From positions 1-13,827 of the forward strand of contig URLT01000047.1 in assembly GCA_900548795.1 (NCBI GenBank): a DNA stretch of 13,827 nt, given 5' to 3'. The stretch is from an uncultured Eubacteriales bacterium. Its GTDB lineage: Bacteria; Bacillota; Clostridia; Oscillospirales; Oscillospiraceae. The translations under genes and the position numbers were made by a program. Shown here in pieces: positions 1-6,369 of this stretch (positions are counted from its first letter, which is position 1; each line of letters starts with the position of its first letter). The notes beneath the pieces were generated by a model. That model was given only the letters and a program-made list of their open reading frames with translations, searched no databases and had not been told where the DNA came from.

Positions 1-1409
1 AGCTCCACGGGCGCCTTGGCAAAAAGGCCAAGCTTCGCAAATTCCTCCGTGGTGTAGCCCAGTGCGCCTGCGAAGGTCTGAAGGAACGAGCCGCAGCCGG
101 ACGAGCAGGCCTCGTTCAGATAGAGGTTGTCGATCGCGCCGTTGCGGATCCGGAAGCATTTGATGTCCTGCCCGCCGATGTCAAGAATGAAATCGACGTC
201 GGGGCGGAATTTTTTCGCCGCCGTATAGTGCGCGACCGTTTCGACAATGCCGAGATCGACGGAGAACGCGTTGCGGATCAGCTCCTCGCCGTAGCCCGTG
301 ACCGCCGAACCGGCGATCTTCAGCTTTGGATAGGCCGCATAGAGCTTTTGCAGATAGTCGCGCACGAGCGGCACGGGATTGCCCGCGTTCGGCGCATAAA
401 ACGGGCGGAACAGGTTGCCCGCGCGGTCGCAGAGCACGAGCTTGACCGTGGTCGACCCGGCGTCGATGCCCAAAAACATCTCGTCCTGCGGCGCGTCCAA
501 CTCCCGAATGCCCTCGGAGGCCGCCTCGTGTCGCCGCCGAAAGGCCTCATATTCCGCGCCGTTTGCAAAGAGCGGCGGCTCGTGGCAGCTCTTGGTGTAA
601 TCTGCACGCAGCTCGAGCGCGGCCTGCAAGGCTTCAAGCGTCAGCTCCGCGCCCGTCCCCGAGCGCGCCGCGCCGAGCGCGACGAAATAAAGCGCGTTCT
701 CCGGGCAGACGCCCGTCGTTTTCAGCACATCGTCGAAGCTTTTGCGCAACTCCGGCAGGAAATACAGCGGCCCGCCCAGATAGAGCACCTTGCCGGAGAT
801 CCTCCTGCCCTGCGCCAAACCCGCGACGGTCTGATTTACAACGGCGTAAAAAATCCCGGCGGCAATATCCTCGTGGCGCGCGCCCTGATTGAGCAGCGGC
901 TGCACATCCGACTTGGCGAACACGCCGCAGCGGGAGGCAATCGTGCAGATCTTCTCGCGCTTGGCGGCAAGATCGTTCAGCTCCGCCGGCGTGACGTGCA
1001 GCAGCGCGGCCATCTGGTCGATGAACGCGCCCGTACCCCCGGCGCAGGTGCCGTTCATGCGCATCTCGAAGCCGCCGGAGAGGAAAAGGATCTTCGCATC
1101 CTCACCGCCCAGCTCGATGACTGCGTCGGTGTCCGGCGCGGCGCGCTGCACGGCAAGCTTTTCGGCATAGACCTCCTGCACAAAGGGCAGTCCGGCCTTT
1201 TCGGCGATGCCCATGCCGGCCGAGCCGGAGATCGTCACGGAGAACGTCTCATTCGGGAATTTATCGCGCAGCTCACGGATCAGCTCCGCCGCCGTCTCGG
1301 GGATGCGCGAGAAATGGCGGCGATAAACGGAATATTCGATTGCGTCGTCCTCGCCCAGAACGACGCATTTGAGCGTCGTCGAGCCGATGTCAAGCCCTAA
1401 CCGTTTCAT
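1..1409 (-). CDS. Tandem-domain acyl-CoA dehydratase activase (BadF/BadG/BcrA/BcrD ATPase family), C-terminus cut by window edge
   Basis: This gene encodes an ATP-driven iron-sulfur activase of the HgdC/BcrA type, which in known systems transfers one electron to a 2-hydroxyacyl-CoA dehydratase or related reductase. About 469 codons are visible and there is no stop before base 1. The first ASKHA domain (about residues 1-255) opens with LGLDIGSTTLK. It carries ELGGEDAK and the two cysteine regions NGTCAGGTG and ASRCGVFAKSDV, which match the cluster-binding cysteines of HgdC. A second ASKHA domain begins near residue 308 with FLGIDAGSTTVK, followed by LDIGGQDIK and NEACSSGCGS. The tandem arrangement matches the very long 'activase-related' proteins that continue into DUF2229/COG3580, so that region may lie beyond the edge. 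The ATG at 1409 has a GGAGG-rich site just upstream. It overlaps the end of the preceding gene by 20 bp, suggesting translational coupling. The substrate is unknown. Confidence 0.9.
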   Translation of the reverse strand, partial: MKRLGLDIGSTTLKCVVLGEDDAIEYSVYRRHFSRIPETAAELIRELRDKFPNETFSVTISGSAGMGIAEKAGLPFVQEVYAEKLAVQRAAPDTDAVIELGGEDAKILFLSGGFEMRMNGTCAGGTGAFIDQMAALLHVTPAELNDLAAKREKICTIASRCGVFAKSDVQPLLNQGARHEDIAAGIFYAVVNQTVAGLAQGRRISGKVLYLGGPLYFLPELRKSFDDVLKTTGVCPENALYFVALGAARSGTGAELTLEALQAALELRADYTKSCHEPPLFANGAEYEAFRRRHEAASEGIRELDAPQDEMFLGIDAGSTTVKLVLCDRAGNLFRPFYAPNAGNPVPLVRDYLQKLYAAYPKLKIAGSAVTGYGEELIRNAFSVDLGIVETVAHYTAAKKFRPDVDFILDIGGQDIKCFRIRNGAIDNLYLNEACSSGCGSFLQTFAGALGYTTEEFAKLGLFAKAPVE

Positions 1410-2649
1410 GCTCCGCCTCCTCTTCCTCCGCGATCGCAAGCATCAGCTTGATGCGGTTTTCCTGATTCACGCGCGATGCCCCGGCGTCATAGTCCACCGG
1501 GAAAACGTTCGCGTTCGGGTAACGCTCACGCAGACGGCGGATCGTCCCCTTGCCCACGATGTGGTTTGGCAGACAGCCGAAGGGCTGCGCACAGATCACG
1601 TTGGAATAGCCCTTTTCGATCAGCTCGGCCGCCTCGCCGGGCAGCAGCCAGCCCTCGCCCATTTTGACGCCCCGGTCGATGATCGTGTCGGCCAGCTCCT
1701 TGACGCGGTCAAAGGCGACCGGCGCGGCAAAGTCCGGATAAGGCTTGAGCGCGTCGATGAGGGCGCTTTCCCAGCGGTCGGCGATGCGCTCCATCATCCT
1801 GCCGACGAGCAGCATCGCGCGGCTCCCGCCGTAATAATTCCGGTCGGTCTCGATGTTCGCAAAGCAATACTGGAAAAAGCCCAGCACGCCCGGAACCATA
1901 TATTCGCAGCCCTGCGAGAGCAGGAATCTCTCCAGTCCGTTGTTGCCGAAGGAGGAGTATTTCACATAGATCTCCCCGACGATCCCGACCTTTTTCAGCT
2001 TTTTTTGCTCTCTCGGAATGTCGTGAAAGTCCTTGGCCATCGCACGCAGGCGCTTTTTCATGCCCGCCGAGGTCAGGCCGCGTCTGTGACGAAAATCGTC
2101 GGTCAGCCGCGCGATCCATTTTTCGACGGTGCGGCGCGTGTCCCCGGCGTTTTGCTCATAGGGCAGCGTCTGATTCTTCAGCAGCAGGAGCATATCGCCG
2201 TAGATCAGCGAGCGCATCGCGCAGGCGACCATGCCGGGCGTGATATGAAAGCCGCTGTATTTTTCATACCCGCCGAAGCTCAGCGAAATGACCGGAATGT
2301 AGGCCATGTCCATTTTTTCCAGCGCCTTGCGCAGCAGGCAGATATAATTCGACGCGCGGCAGCCGCCGCCGGTCTGGAACTGGATCAGCGCGCAGCGGTG
2401 CGGGTCGAAATCGCCGCAGGTCAGGGCATAGATCTGCTGCCCGAGCATACAGATCGCAGGGTAACAGACGTCGTTATGCAGGTACTTCAGGCCGGTGTCG
2501 ATGACCTCCTTGCCCTCGTACTTTGCGATCACGAGCCGATAGCCATACAGGCGGAACACCTCGGAGATCAGCTCCATATGCGTCGGGAAAATATCCGGCG
2601 CAATGATCGTGTAATCGCGCTTCATTTCTTTCGTAAAATCTACCGTCAC
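1390..2649 (-). CDS. 2-hydroxyacyl-CoA dehydratase-superfamily protein (COG3581-like), partner of the activase
   Basis: The product (about 419 aa from the chosen start) resembles the COG3581 module, which in many Clostridia is the C-terminal part of a giant activase fusion. Visible family features are DTGLKYLHNDVCYPAICMLG, FQTGGGCRASNY and IPVISLSFGG. The conserved cysteines are plausible iron-sulfur ligands. The function is probably that of an electron acceptor or accessory component working with the adjacent activase; the reaction is not established. The open frame extends upstream to an ATG at 2778, but that stretch covers a promoter -10 box (2696-2701) and lacks family similarity, so it is probably not translated. 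I chose the GTG at 2649, which has AAGGA ten bases upstream. An ATG at 2625 (MKRDYTIIAP...) is the main alternative. The gene ends inside the start of the activase gene, giving a two-gene minus-strand operon. Confidence 0.82.
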   Translation of the reverse strand: MTVDFTKEMKRDYTIIAPDIFPTHMELISEVFRLYGYRLVIAKYEGKEVIDTGLKYLHNDVCYPAICMLGQQIYALTCGDFDPHRCALIQFQTGGGCRASNYICLLRKALEKMDMAYIPVISLSFGGYEKYSGFHITPGMVACAMRSLIYGDMLLLLKNQTLPYEQNAGDTRRTVEKWIARLTDDFRHRRGLTSAGMKKRLRAMAKDFHDIPREQKKLKKVGIVGEIYVKYSSFGNNGLERFLLSQGCEYMVPGVLGFFQYCFANIETDRNYYGGSRAMLLVGRMMERIADRWESALIDALKPYPDFAAPVAFDRVKELADTIIDRGVKMGEGWLLPGEAAELIEKGYSNVICAQPFGCLPNHIVGKGTIRRLRERYPNANVFPVDYDAGASRVNQENRIKLMLAIAEEEEAEHETVRA

Positions 2650-2695
2650 CGGCTTCACATCCTTCAAAAAGCTACAGGTTTCCTTATAACTCGAT

Positions 2696-2724
2696 ATTAT
2701 AGCGGAAACGGTCGGATTTTGAAA
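2696..2724 (-). promoter_or_regulatory. Probable sigma-A promoter for the dehydratase/activase operon
   Basis: A consensus TATAAT lies on the minus strand at 2696-2701. The hexamer 17 bases upstream (2719-2724, TTTCAA) is a weak -35 match. Transcription would start near 2690, about 40 nt before the GTG start at 2649. This placement argues against the ATG at 2778. The rest of the gap between 2650 and 2822 holds only the terminator of the ABC operon. Confidence 0.55.
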
Positions 2725-2786
2725 GGGGCAATCGCACGAGCGGTGTCCAAATTTTGTGCAGCGCTCAAAAAGTGTCACAATCTGCG

Positions 2787-2815
2787 AAAACGGGAGGATC
2801 CTTTCGATCCTCCCG
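2787..2815 (-). terminator. Rho-independent terminator of the lysine ABC transporter operon
   Basis: A perfect 10-bp stem, CGGGAGGATC paired with GATCCTCCCG around a 5-nt loop (2791-2815), is followed on the minus strand by TTTT (2787-2790). It lies 8 bp after the stop codon of the ATPase gene. Confidence 0.88.
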
Positions 2816-2822
2816 TCTGTGC

Positions 2823-3557
2823 CTATGTGCTGCGGAAGCGCGCAAGGAACTCCCGTGTTTTTTCCTGCCTCGGGTTCTGAAAGATCTGTTCCGGCGTGCC
2901 GCTCTCGCAGATCGTGCCGTCGGCCATGAAGGCCACGCGCGTCGAAACGTCCCGCGCGAACGCCATTTCATGCGTCACCACGAGCATTGTCAGCCCCTGC
3001 GACGCCAGCTCGCGCATGACCGAGAGCACCTCGCCGACCATCTGCGGGTCGAGCGCGCTGGTCGGCTCGTCAAAAAGCAGCACCTCCGGCTCCATGGCCA
3101 GCGCACGCGCGATGGCCACGCGCTGCTTCTGCCCGCCCGAGAGCTGCGCGGGCTTCGCGTGGATATAGGGCGTCATGCCGACCTGCTCGAGATAACGCAT
3201 CGCGTTTTCGCGCGCCTCCGGGCGCTTGCGTCCGAGCACGCTCGTCTGCCCGACGATGCAATTCTCCAGCGCCGTCATGTTGTGAAACAGATTGAAGCTC
3301 TGGAAGACCATTCCGACCTTTGCGCGGTACTGCGGCAGGTTCACCGTCCGCTCCGTCACGGTCTGCCCGCGATAGCGCACCTGCCCGGCCGTTGGCGTCT
3401 CAAGCAGATTGATGCAGCGCAGCATCGTGCTCTTGCCTGAGCCGGACGCGCCGATCACGCTCAGGACCTCGCCCTGCTCCACGCTCAGATCCACGCCGCG
3501 CAAAACACTGTGCGCGCCGAATTGCTTTTCCAGATGTACCAGCTCGATGACCGCCAT
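2823..3557 (-). CDS. Polar amino-acid (probably lysine) ABC importer, ATP-binding protein
   Basis: The 244-aa product is a full-length GlnQ/HisP-type ATPase that powers amino-acid import from the cytoplasmic face of the membrane. The Walker A motif GASGSGKS is at residues 36-43, the signature LSGGQ at 139-143, Walker B LLFDEP at about 160-165, and the switch histidine in VVTHE at 196. It is the last gene of a three-gene minus-strand operon. It starts 2 bp after the permease stop, with an AGGAGG site inside the end of the permease gene, and is followed directly by an intrinsic terminator. The ATPase alone does not show specificity. Lysine is inferred from the riboswitch at the head of the operon. 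All motifs look intact. Confidence 0.95.
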   Translation of the reverse strand: MAVIELVHLEKQFGAHSVLRGVDLSVEQGEVLSVIGASGSGKSTMLRCINLLETPTAGQVRYRGQTVTERTVNLPQYRAKVGMVFQSFNLFHNMTALENCIVGQTSVLGRKRPEARENAMRYLEQVGMTPYIHAKPAQLSGGQKQRVAIARALAMEPEVLLFDEPTSALDPQMVGEVLSVMRELASQGLTMLVVTHEMAFARDVSTRVAFMADGTICESGTPEQIFQNPRQEKTREFLARFRST

Positions 3558-3559
3558 GC

Positions 3560-4324
3560 TCAGGCCTCCTTTTGAATGTGAATTTCGGCGTTGAAATCCG
3601 TCTGTGAGCCGAAAACCGTATAGCTGTTTTTGCCCTCGAGGCGCTTCTCAAGCAGGCGCAGCAGCCGCGTGACCGCAAAGGTCAGCACAAAATAGATCGC
3701 GCAGACCACCAGATAGGTCTGGAAGGTCTGAAAATTCTGCCGCTTGATGATCCCGGCGAAGTAGTACAGCTCCGTCACGCCGATCACGTTCAGCACCGAG
3801 GTATCCTTGATGTTAATGACGAACTCGTTGCTGACCGAGGGCAAAATGCTGCGGATGACCTGCGGCAGGATCACCCGCCGCATCGTCTGCCCGTGGCGCA
3901 TCCCGATGGCCTGCGCGCCCTCGAACTGTCCCCGGTCGACCGAGAGGATGCCGCCGCGGACGATCTCGGCCATATAGGCGCCGGTGTTGATCGAGACGAT
4001 CAAAATACCGGACGGGATCAGCGGCAGCGTGCTTCCGCCGGTCGCGAAGGCATAGCCCCAGTAGATCACCATCGACTGCACCATCATCGGCGTGCCGCGA
4101 AATATCTCGACATAGACCGCGATCAGACCATTCAGCAGCCGTTGCAGCAGTCGCAGAACGGAGCTGCGCGAAAGCGGCGCCGTCCGAGCCACGCCCGTCA
4201 GCAGGCCGATCAGAAGGCCGGCCAGCGTGCCCGTCAGGGCGATGAGCATCGTGTTGCCGACGCCCTGCAAAAGCTGCGGATAATAATTCCGAAAAATATT
4301 CCAAACGTCTGTCCAAAAGCTCAT
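3560..4324 (-). CDS. Polar amino-acid (probably lysine) ABC importer, permease
   Basis: The 254-aa product is a HisM/GlnP-family inner-membrane permease. The N-terminal hydrophobic segment (about 24-46) lies in the conserved [16 protein letters not shown] context. Further membrane segments lie around 62-75, 82-112, 180-195 and 203-222. The cytoplasmic loop that docks the ATPase is visible at about 135-155 ([20 protein letters not shown]). The family motif FRGTPMMVQ is at 75-83. Only one permease gene is present, so the channel is presumably a homodimer. The gene starts 4 bp after the binding-protein stop, with an AGGAAG site upstream of the ATG. The C-terminal tail after about residue 230 is polar and variable. 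Confidence 0.94.
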   Translation of the reverse strand: MSFWTDVWNIFRNYYPQLLQGVGNTMLIALTGTLAGLLIGLLTGVARTAPLSRSSVLRLLQRLLNGLIAVYVEIFRGTPMMVQSMVIYWGYAFATGGSTLPLIPSGILIVSINTGAYMAEIVRGGILSVDRGQFEGAQAIGMRHGQTMRRVILPQVIRSILPSVSNEFVINIKDTSVLNVIGVTELYYFAGIIKRQNFQTFQTYLVVCAIYFVLTFAVTRLLRLLEKRLEGKNSYTVFGSQTDFNAEIHIQKEA

Positions 4325-4328
4325 ATCG

Positions 4329-5192
4329 TCACTTCCTGATGATCACGACCAGATTCGACTCGTAATACGTGTCGGTGAAATCGATCTCGCGCTCGCGCTC
4401 GGCCGTCGGGCTCATGCCGGCGGCAATCACGTCGATCGTCCCGGATTGCAGCGCCGGGAGCAGCGATTCCCAACTCATTGCGTAGATCTCAAGCTGCATC
4501 CCGAGCCGCGCAGCGACATAGCGCGCGATCTGCACATCGTAGCCGTTGGCATAAAGCCCCTGCTTGCCCTCGCCGCTGATCGGAACCGCGCCGAGGCTCG
4601 GCGTGTTCATCTCCGTCCAGTTATACGGCTCATAGGCGCATTCCATTCCGACGCGCAGCACACCGTTCGCGCCGTCCGTCTCGGGGATGTCCAGTGCAAA
4701 TGCCTCGGCCGGCTTCCCTGCCGCCAGCGCGACGATCTGCTCCATCAGCTCCGCGCGCTGCTCCGGCGTGATCTCGGCCAAAATCGCGTTGAGCTGCTCG
4801 CGCAGCTCCGACCCCTTCTTCAGCCCGATCGCAATGCCGACGTCGGCCGCTGTCGCCGTGAAGCCGGTGTCGTTATTTTTAAGCGGAAGATAGGTCAGCG
4901 AGTCGTCCGCGCCGCAGACCGAAAGCGCCGTCGGCTCCTCGGCGACGTAACCGTCGATCGCGCCGCTCTTGAGCGCCGTCAGAAGGTCGGAAAACTCCGG
5001 ATAGGTCGACGCCTGCACGTCCTCGACCTGCTCGAGCGCCTCGGCGTGGAACGTCCCGGCCTGCGCCGCAAGCTTCGCACCCTTGAGCTCGGCCAGCGTC
5101 TTGGCCTGCTTCACGTCGACACGGCTCGTGCCGCCGCACCCGGCAAGAAGCAGCATGACTGCCGCAAGCATTCCGCAAAATAATCTTTTCAT
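4329..5192 (-). CDS. Lysine-type substrate-binding lipoprotein with circularly permuted SBP_bac_3 domain
   Basis: The product (287 aa) is the extracellular binding lipoprotein of the importer. Residues 1-19 form a lipoprotein signal ending in the lipobox LAGC (Cys19). In ordinary SBP_bac_3 proteins the sequence runs from LRVGM...YEPYNW through AGMSPT.ER...IDFTD.YYES to a hinge, and then to the second lobe. Here the order is reversed. Residues 31-157 carry the usual second half (TLAELKGAKLAAQAGTFHAE, LTALKSGAIDGYVAEEPTA, VGIAIGLKKGSELREQLNAIL). Residues 158-177 are a linker. Residues 178-287 carry the usual first half and stop at VVIIRK, where the hinge normally begins. The carboxylate-binding arginine (R266) and an acidic residue in VAEEP are kept, so the fold may be complete. 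The ATG at 5192 has AGGAGG at 5201-5206. Nothing upstream can supply a missing lobe, because the riboswitch terminator lies there. Lysine specificity is inferred from the riboswitch. Confidence 0.93.
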   Translation of the reverse strand: MKRLFCGMLAAVMLLLAGCGGTSRVDVKQAKTLAELKGAKLAAQAGTFHAEALEQVEDVQASTYPEFSDLLTALKSGAIDGYVAEEPTALSVCGADDSLTYLPLKNNDTGFTATAADVGIAIGLKKGSELREQLNAILAEITPEQRAELMEQIVALAAGKPAEAFALDIPETDGANGVLRVGMECAYEPYNWTEMNTPSLGAVPISGEGKQGLYANGYDVQIARYVAARLGMQLEIYAMSWESLLPALQSGTIDVIAAGMSPTAEREREIDFTDTYYESNLVVIIRK

Positions 5193-5207
5193 GGTTCTTT
5201 CCTCCTA

Positions 5208-5250
5208 AAAAATAAAACGCCTGTGAGACCCATTCAGGGAATCACAGGCG
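5208..5250 (-). terminator. Intrinsic terminator forming the expression platform of the lysine riboswitch
   Basis: On the minus strand CGCCTGTGA (5242-5250) pairs with TCACAGGCG (5218-5226), with an inner CCC/GGG extension. It is followed by TTTTATTTTTT, which ends just before the AGGAGG site of the binding-protein gene. Its position between aptamer and start codon indicates premature termination when lysine is bound. A possible antiterminator pairing is GCCTGT just downstream of the aptamer (about 5263-5268) with ACAGGC in the 3' arm of this hairpin; this is an inference. Confidence 0.9.
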
Positions 5251-5278
5251 TTAAAAATAACCAAACAGGCTGGCTGCC

Positions 5279-5449
5279 CTCGATAGCCCTCCGCATGGGA
5301 ACATGCGACAGTTCTGCGTCTGTTCGACGCAGCCCCAGCTACACGGCGGCGGCAACCGCAATGCGCTTCGGCGGATCGGCCTTTCTGCCACAAACGCTTG
5401 CCGGCGTTTCTCTGTGGCGTACTGATCGTCTCCGCGACCTCTAATCGAT
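5279..5449 (-). promoter_or_regulatory. Lysine riboswitch (L-box aptamer)
   Basis: Read on the minus strand, this region contains the conserved L-box segments in order. They are AGAGGTCGCGG then AGTA (loop E-like and turn region of P2), GGCAGAAAGGCCG, CCGCCGAAGCGC, GCTGGGGCTGCG paired with CGCAGAACTGTC, and GCATG/CATGCGGAGGGCTATCG closing the last arm and P1. P1 forms between TCGATTAG at the 5' end and CTATCGA at the 3' end, with one bulged base. The same core strings occur in known lysC riboswitches. The aptamer begins at the predicted transcription start and is followed by an intrinsic terminator and then the ABC operon. The expected effect is repression of transporter synthesis when lysine is plentiful. 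Confidence 0.96.
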
Positions 5450-5457
5450 TTTTGTCT

Positions 5458-5486
5458 ATTATAATGCGCATCTCGGGCTTTGTCAA
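5458..5486 (-). promoter_or_regulatory. Consensus sigma-A promoter of the lysine transporter operon
   Basis: On the minus strand TTGACA (5481-5486) and TATAAT (5458-5463) are separated by exactly 17 bases, a perfect consensus. The predicted start near 5451 coincides with the first base of the riboswitch P1 stem. A 6-4-6 inverted repeat, GGGCTT TGTC AAGCCC (5475-5490), overlaps the -35 box. Confidence 0.92.
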
Positions 5487-5528
5487 GCCCCTTATGGATA
5501 TTTTTTCATCGTTTTCGTATATTTTTTC

Positions 5529-5546
5529 TGCGGCGTAATTGCCGCA
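5529..5546. repeat. Perfect inverted repeat upstream of the tetR promoter
   Basis: TGCGGC (5529-5534) and GCCGCA (5541-5546) flank a 6-base AT-rich centre. It lies between the divergent promoters of the lysine transporter and the TetR-type regulator, 12 bp upstream of the latter's -35 box. It could be an operator, possibly autoregulatory, but there is only one copy. Confidence 0.4.
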
Positions 5547-5557
5547 AATTATGATGC

Positions 5558-5585
5558 TTGCGTTTTTTCAAAAAAATGATATAAT
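5558..5585 (+). promoter_or_regulatory. Probable promoter of the TetR-family regulator gene
   Basis: TATAAT at 5580-5585 is preceded by TTGCGT at 5558-5563 with a 16-bp spacer. Transcription would begin near 5592, leaving a leader of about 29 nt before the GTG start. Confidence 0.65.
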
Positions 5586-5620
5586 ACCGAAAGCGAAGCT
5601 CTGTCAAAGGGGGGCGTTTT

Positions 5621-6217
5621 GTGCCACACAACTACACAAGGGACGCGATCAAGCACGCCTTTCTCCGGCTTCTCAACGAGCGTCCGCTCAGCAAGATCAG
5701 CGTGCGCAGCATCGTCGACGCCTGCAACATCAGCCGCAATACGTTCTATTACCACTATCAGGACATTCCCTCTCTGCTCGAGGAGATCATCCGCGAGACG
5801 GCCGACTCGCTGATCGAGCAGAATCCGACCGTGGAATCCATCGGGCTGTGCGTGGACAACGCGTTTCGCTATGCAACGGAGAACCGCCGCGCGATCTATC
5901 ACATTTATCACTCCGTCGATCGGGAGGCCTACGAAGATTTTCTGATGAAAATGTGCGACCACGCCGCGAAAACGCACGTGGACACGCTGCTTGCCGGCCG
6001 TACGATCGACGAAAAGGAGCGCACGGTGCTCGTCCATTTTCTGAAATACGCCTGCTTCGGCGCCTGCATGGACTGGACAAAATCCGGGATGCAGACGGAC
6101 ATCGCGCAGGAATATCACCGCATTGCCGCGCTCTTCCTCCGGGTTTTTAACGGCGTTGTCTTCGACGGCAGCGGCTCGGACGCCGGCGCGCTCCAGCAGG
6201 GCGGCAGCCGCGCCTGA
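5621..6217 (+). CDS. TetR/AcrR-family transcriptional regulator
   Basis: The 198-aa product is a one-component DNA-binding regulator. The N-terminal helix-turn-helix spans about residues 8-48: TRDAIKHAFLRLL, ISVRSIVDACNISRNTFYYHYQD, then the start of the linker helix. The recognition helix SRNTFYYHY is typical of the family. The C-terminal ligand-binding region (about 55-180) is helical and resembles the DhaS-like group in general layout; the ligand is unknown. The start is GTG at 5621 with a strong AAGGGGGG site 6 bases upstream. The last 20 residues (GSGSDAGALQQGGSRA) are low-complexity. The gene has its own promoter and terminator and is divergent from the lysine operon, so its target cannot be read from position alone. 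The next genes downstream are on the other strand. Confidence 0.92.
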   Translation: MPHNYTRDAIKHAFLRLLNERPLSKISVRSIVDACNISRNTFYYHYQDIPSLLEEIIRETADSLIEQNPTVESIGLCVDNAFRYATENRRAIYHIYHSVDREAYEDFLMKMCDHAAKTHVDTLLAGRTIDEKERTVLVHFLKYACFGACMDWTKSGMQTDIAQEYHRIAALFLRVFNGVVFDGSGSDAGALQQGGSRA

Positions 6218-6252
6218 AGCCGTGCGCTTCCCACGGCATAATAACGGTCAAA

Positions 6253-6280
6253 GCCACCGGCACAGCCGGCGGCTTTTTCT
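6253..6280 (+). terminator. Rho-independent terminator after the tetR-type gene
   Basis: GCCACCGGC (6253-6261) pairs with GCCGGCGGC (6265-6273) with one mismatch and a 3-nt loop, followed by TTTTTCT. It lies 35 bp after the stop codon. Confidence 0.85.
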
Positions 6281-6315
6281 CTACTTCAACGCTCGCCCCG
6301 GAGCTTTTCTCCTGC

Positions 6316-6358
6316 AAAATCGATCCCGCGCCGGATGCTGCTCCGGCGCGGGATCGAT
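6316..6358 (-). terminator. Rho-independent terminator of the hydrogenase operon
   Basis: A perfect 16-bp stem (6319-6334 with 6343-6358, core CCCGCGCCGG) with an 8-nt loop is followed on the minus strand by TTTTGC. It lies 11 bp past the hydA stop codon. Together with the plus-strand terminator next to it, it insulates the converging tetR and hyd units. Confidence 0.88.
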
Positions 6359-6369
6359 GTTTCTTCGGC

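Noticed and set aside
228..1400. A 390-codon plus-strand frame opposite the activase gene.
   Set aside because: The minus strand encodes clear activase motifs throughout, and the plus-strand translation has no recognisable domain.
2650..2778. Upstream extension of the COG3581-like gene to the ATG at 2778.
   Set aside because: This stretch contains the -10 box of the gene's own promoter and has no family similarity, so it is most likely untranslated.
1369..2880. A 503-codon plus-strand frame opposite the COG3581-like gene.
   Set aside because: It crosses the minus-strand promoter and the ABC terminator, and its composition is that of an antisense shadow.
4329..5192. The idea that the binding protein is a truncated or frameshifted pseudogene missing its N-terminal lobe.
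   Set aside because: A full signal peptide and lipobox precede it, the frame is intact, and the 'missing' half is present at the C-terminus. Permutation explains it better than decay.
5218..5450. Possible T-box or SAM leader, or a small ORF in the 5' region of the transporter operon.
   Set aside because: The conserved strings match the lysine aptamer in order. No T-box sequence or SAM-box core is present, and the small frames here lack ribosome binding sites.
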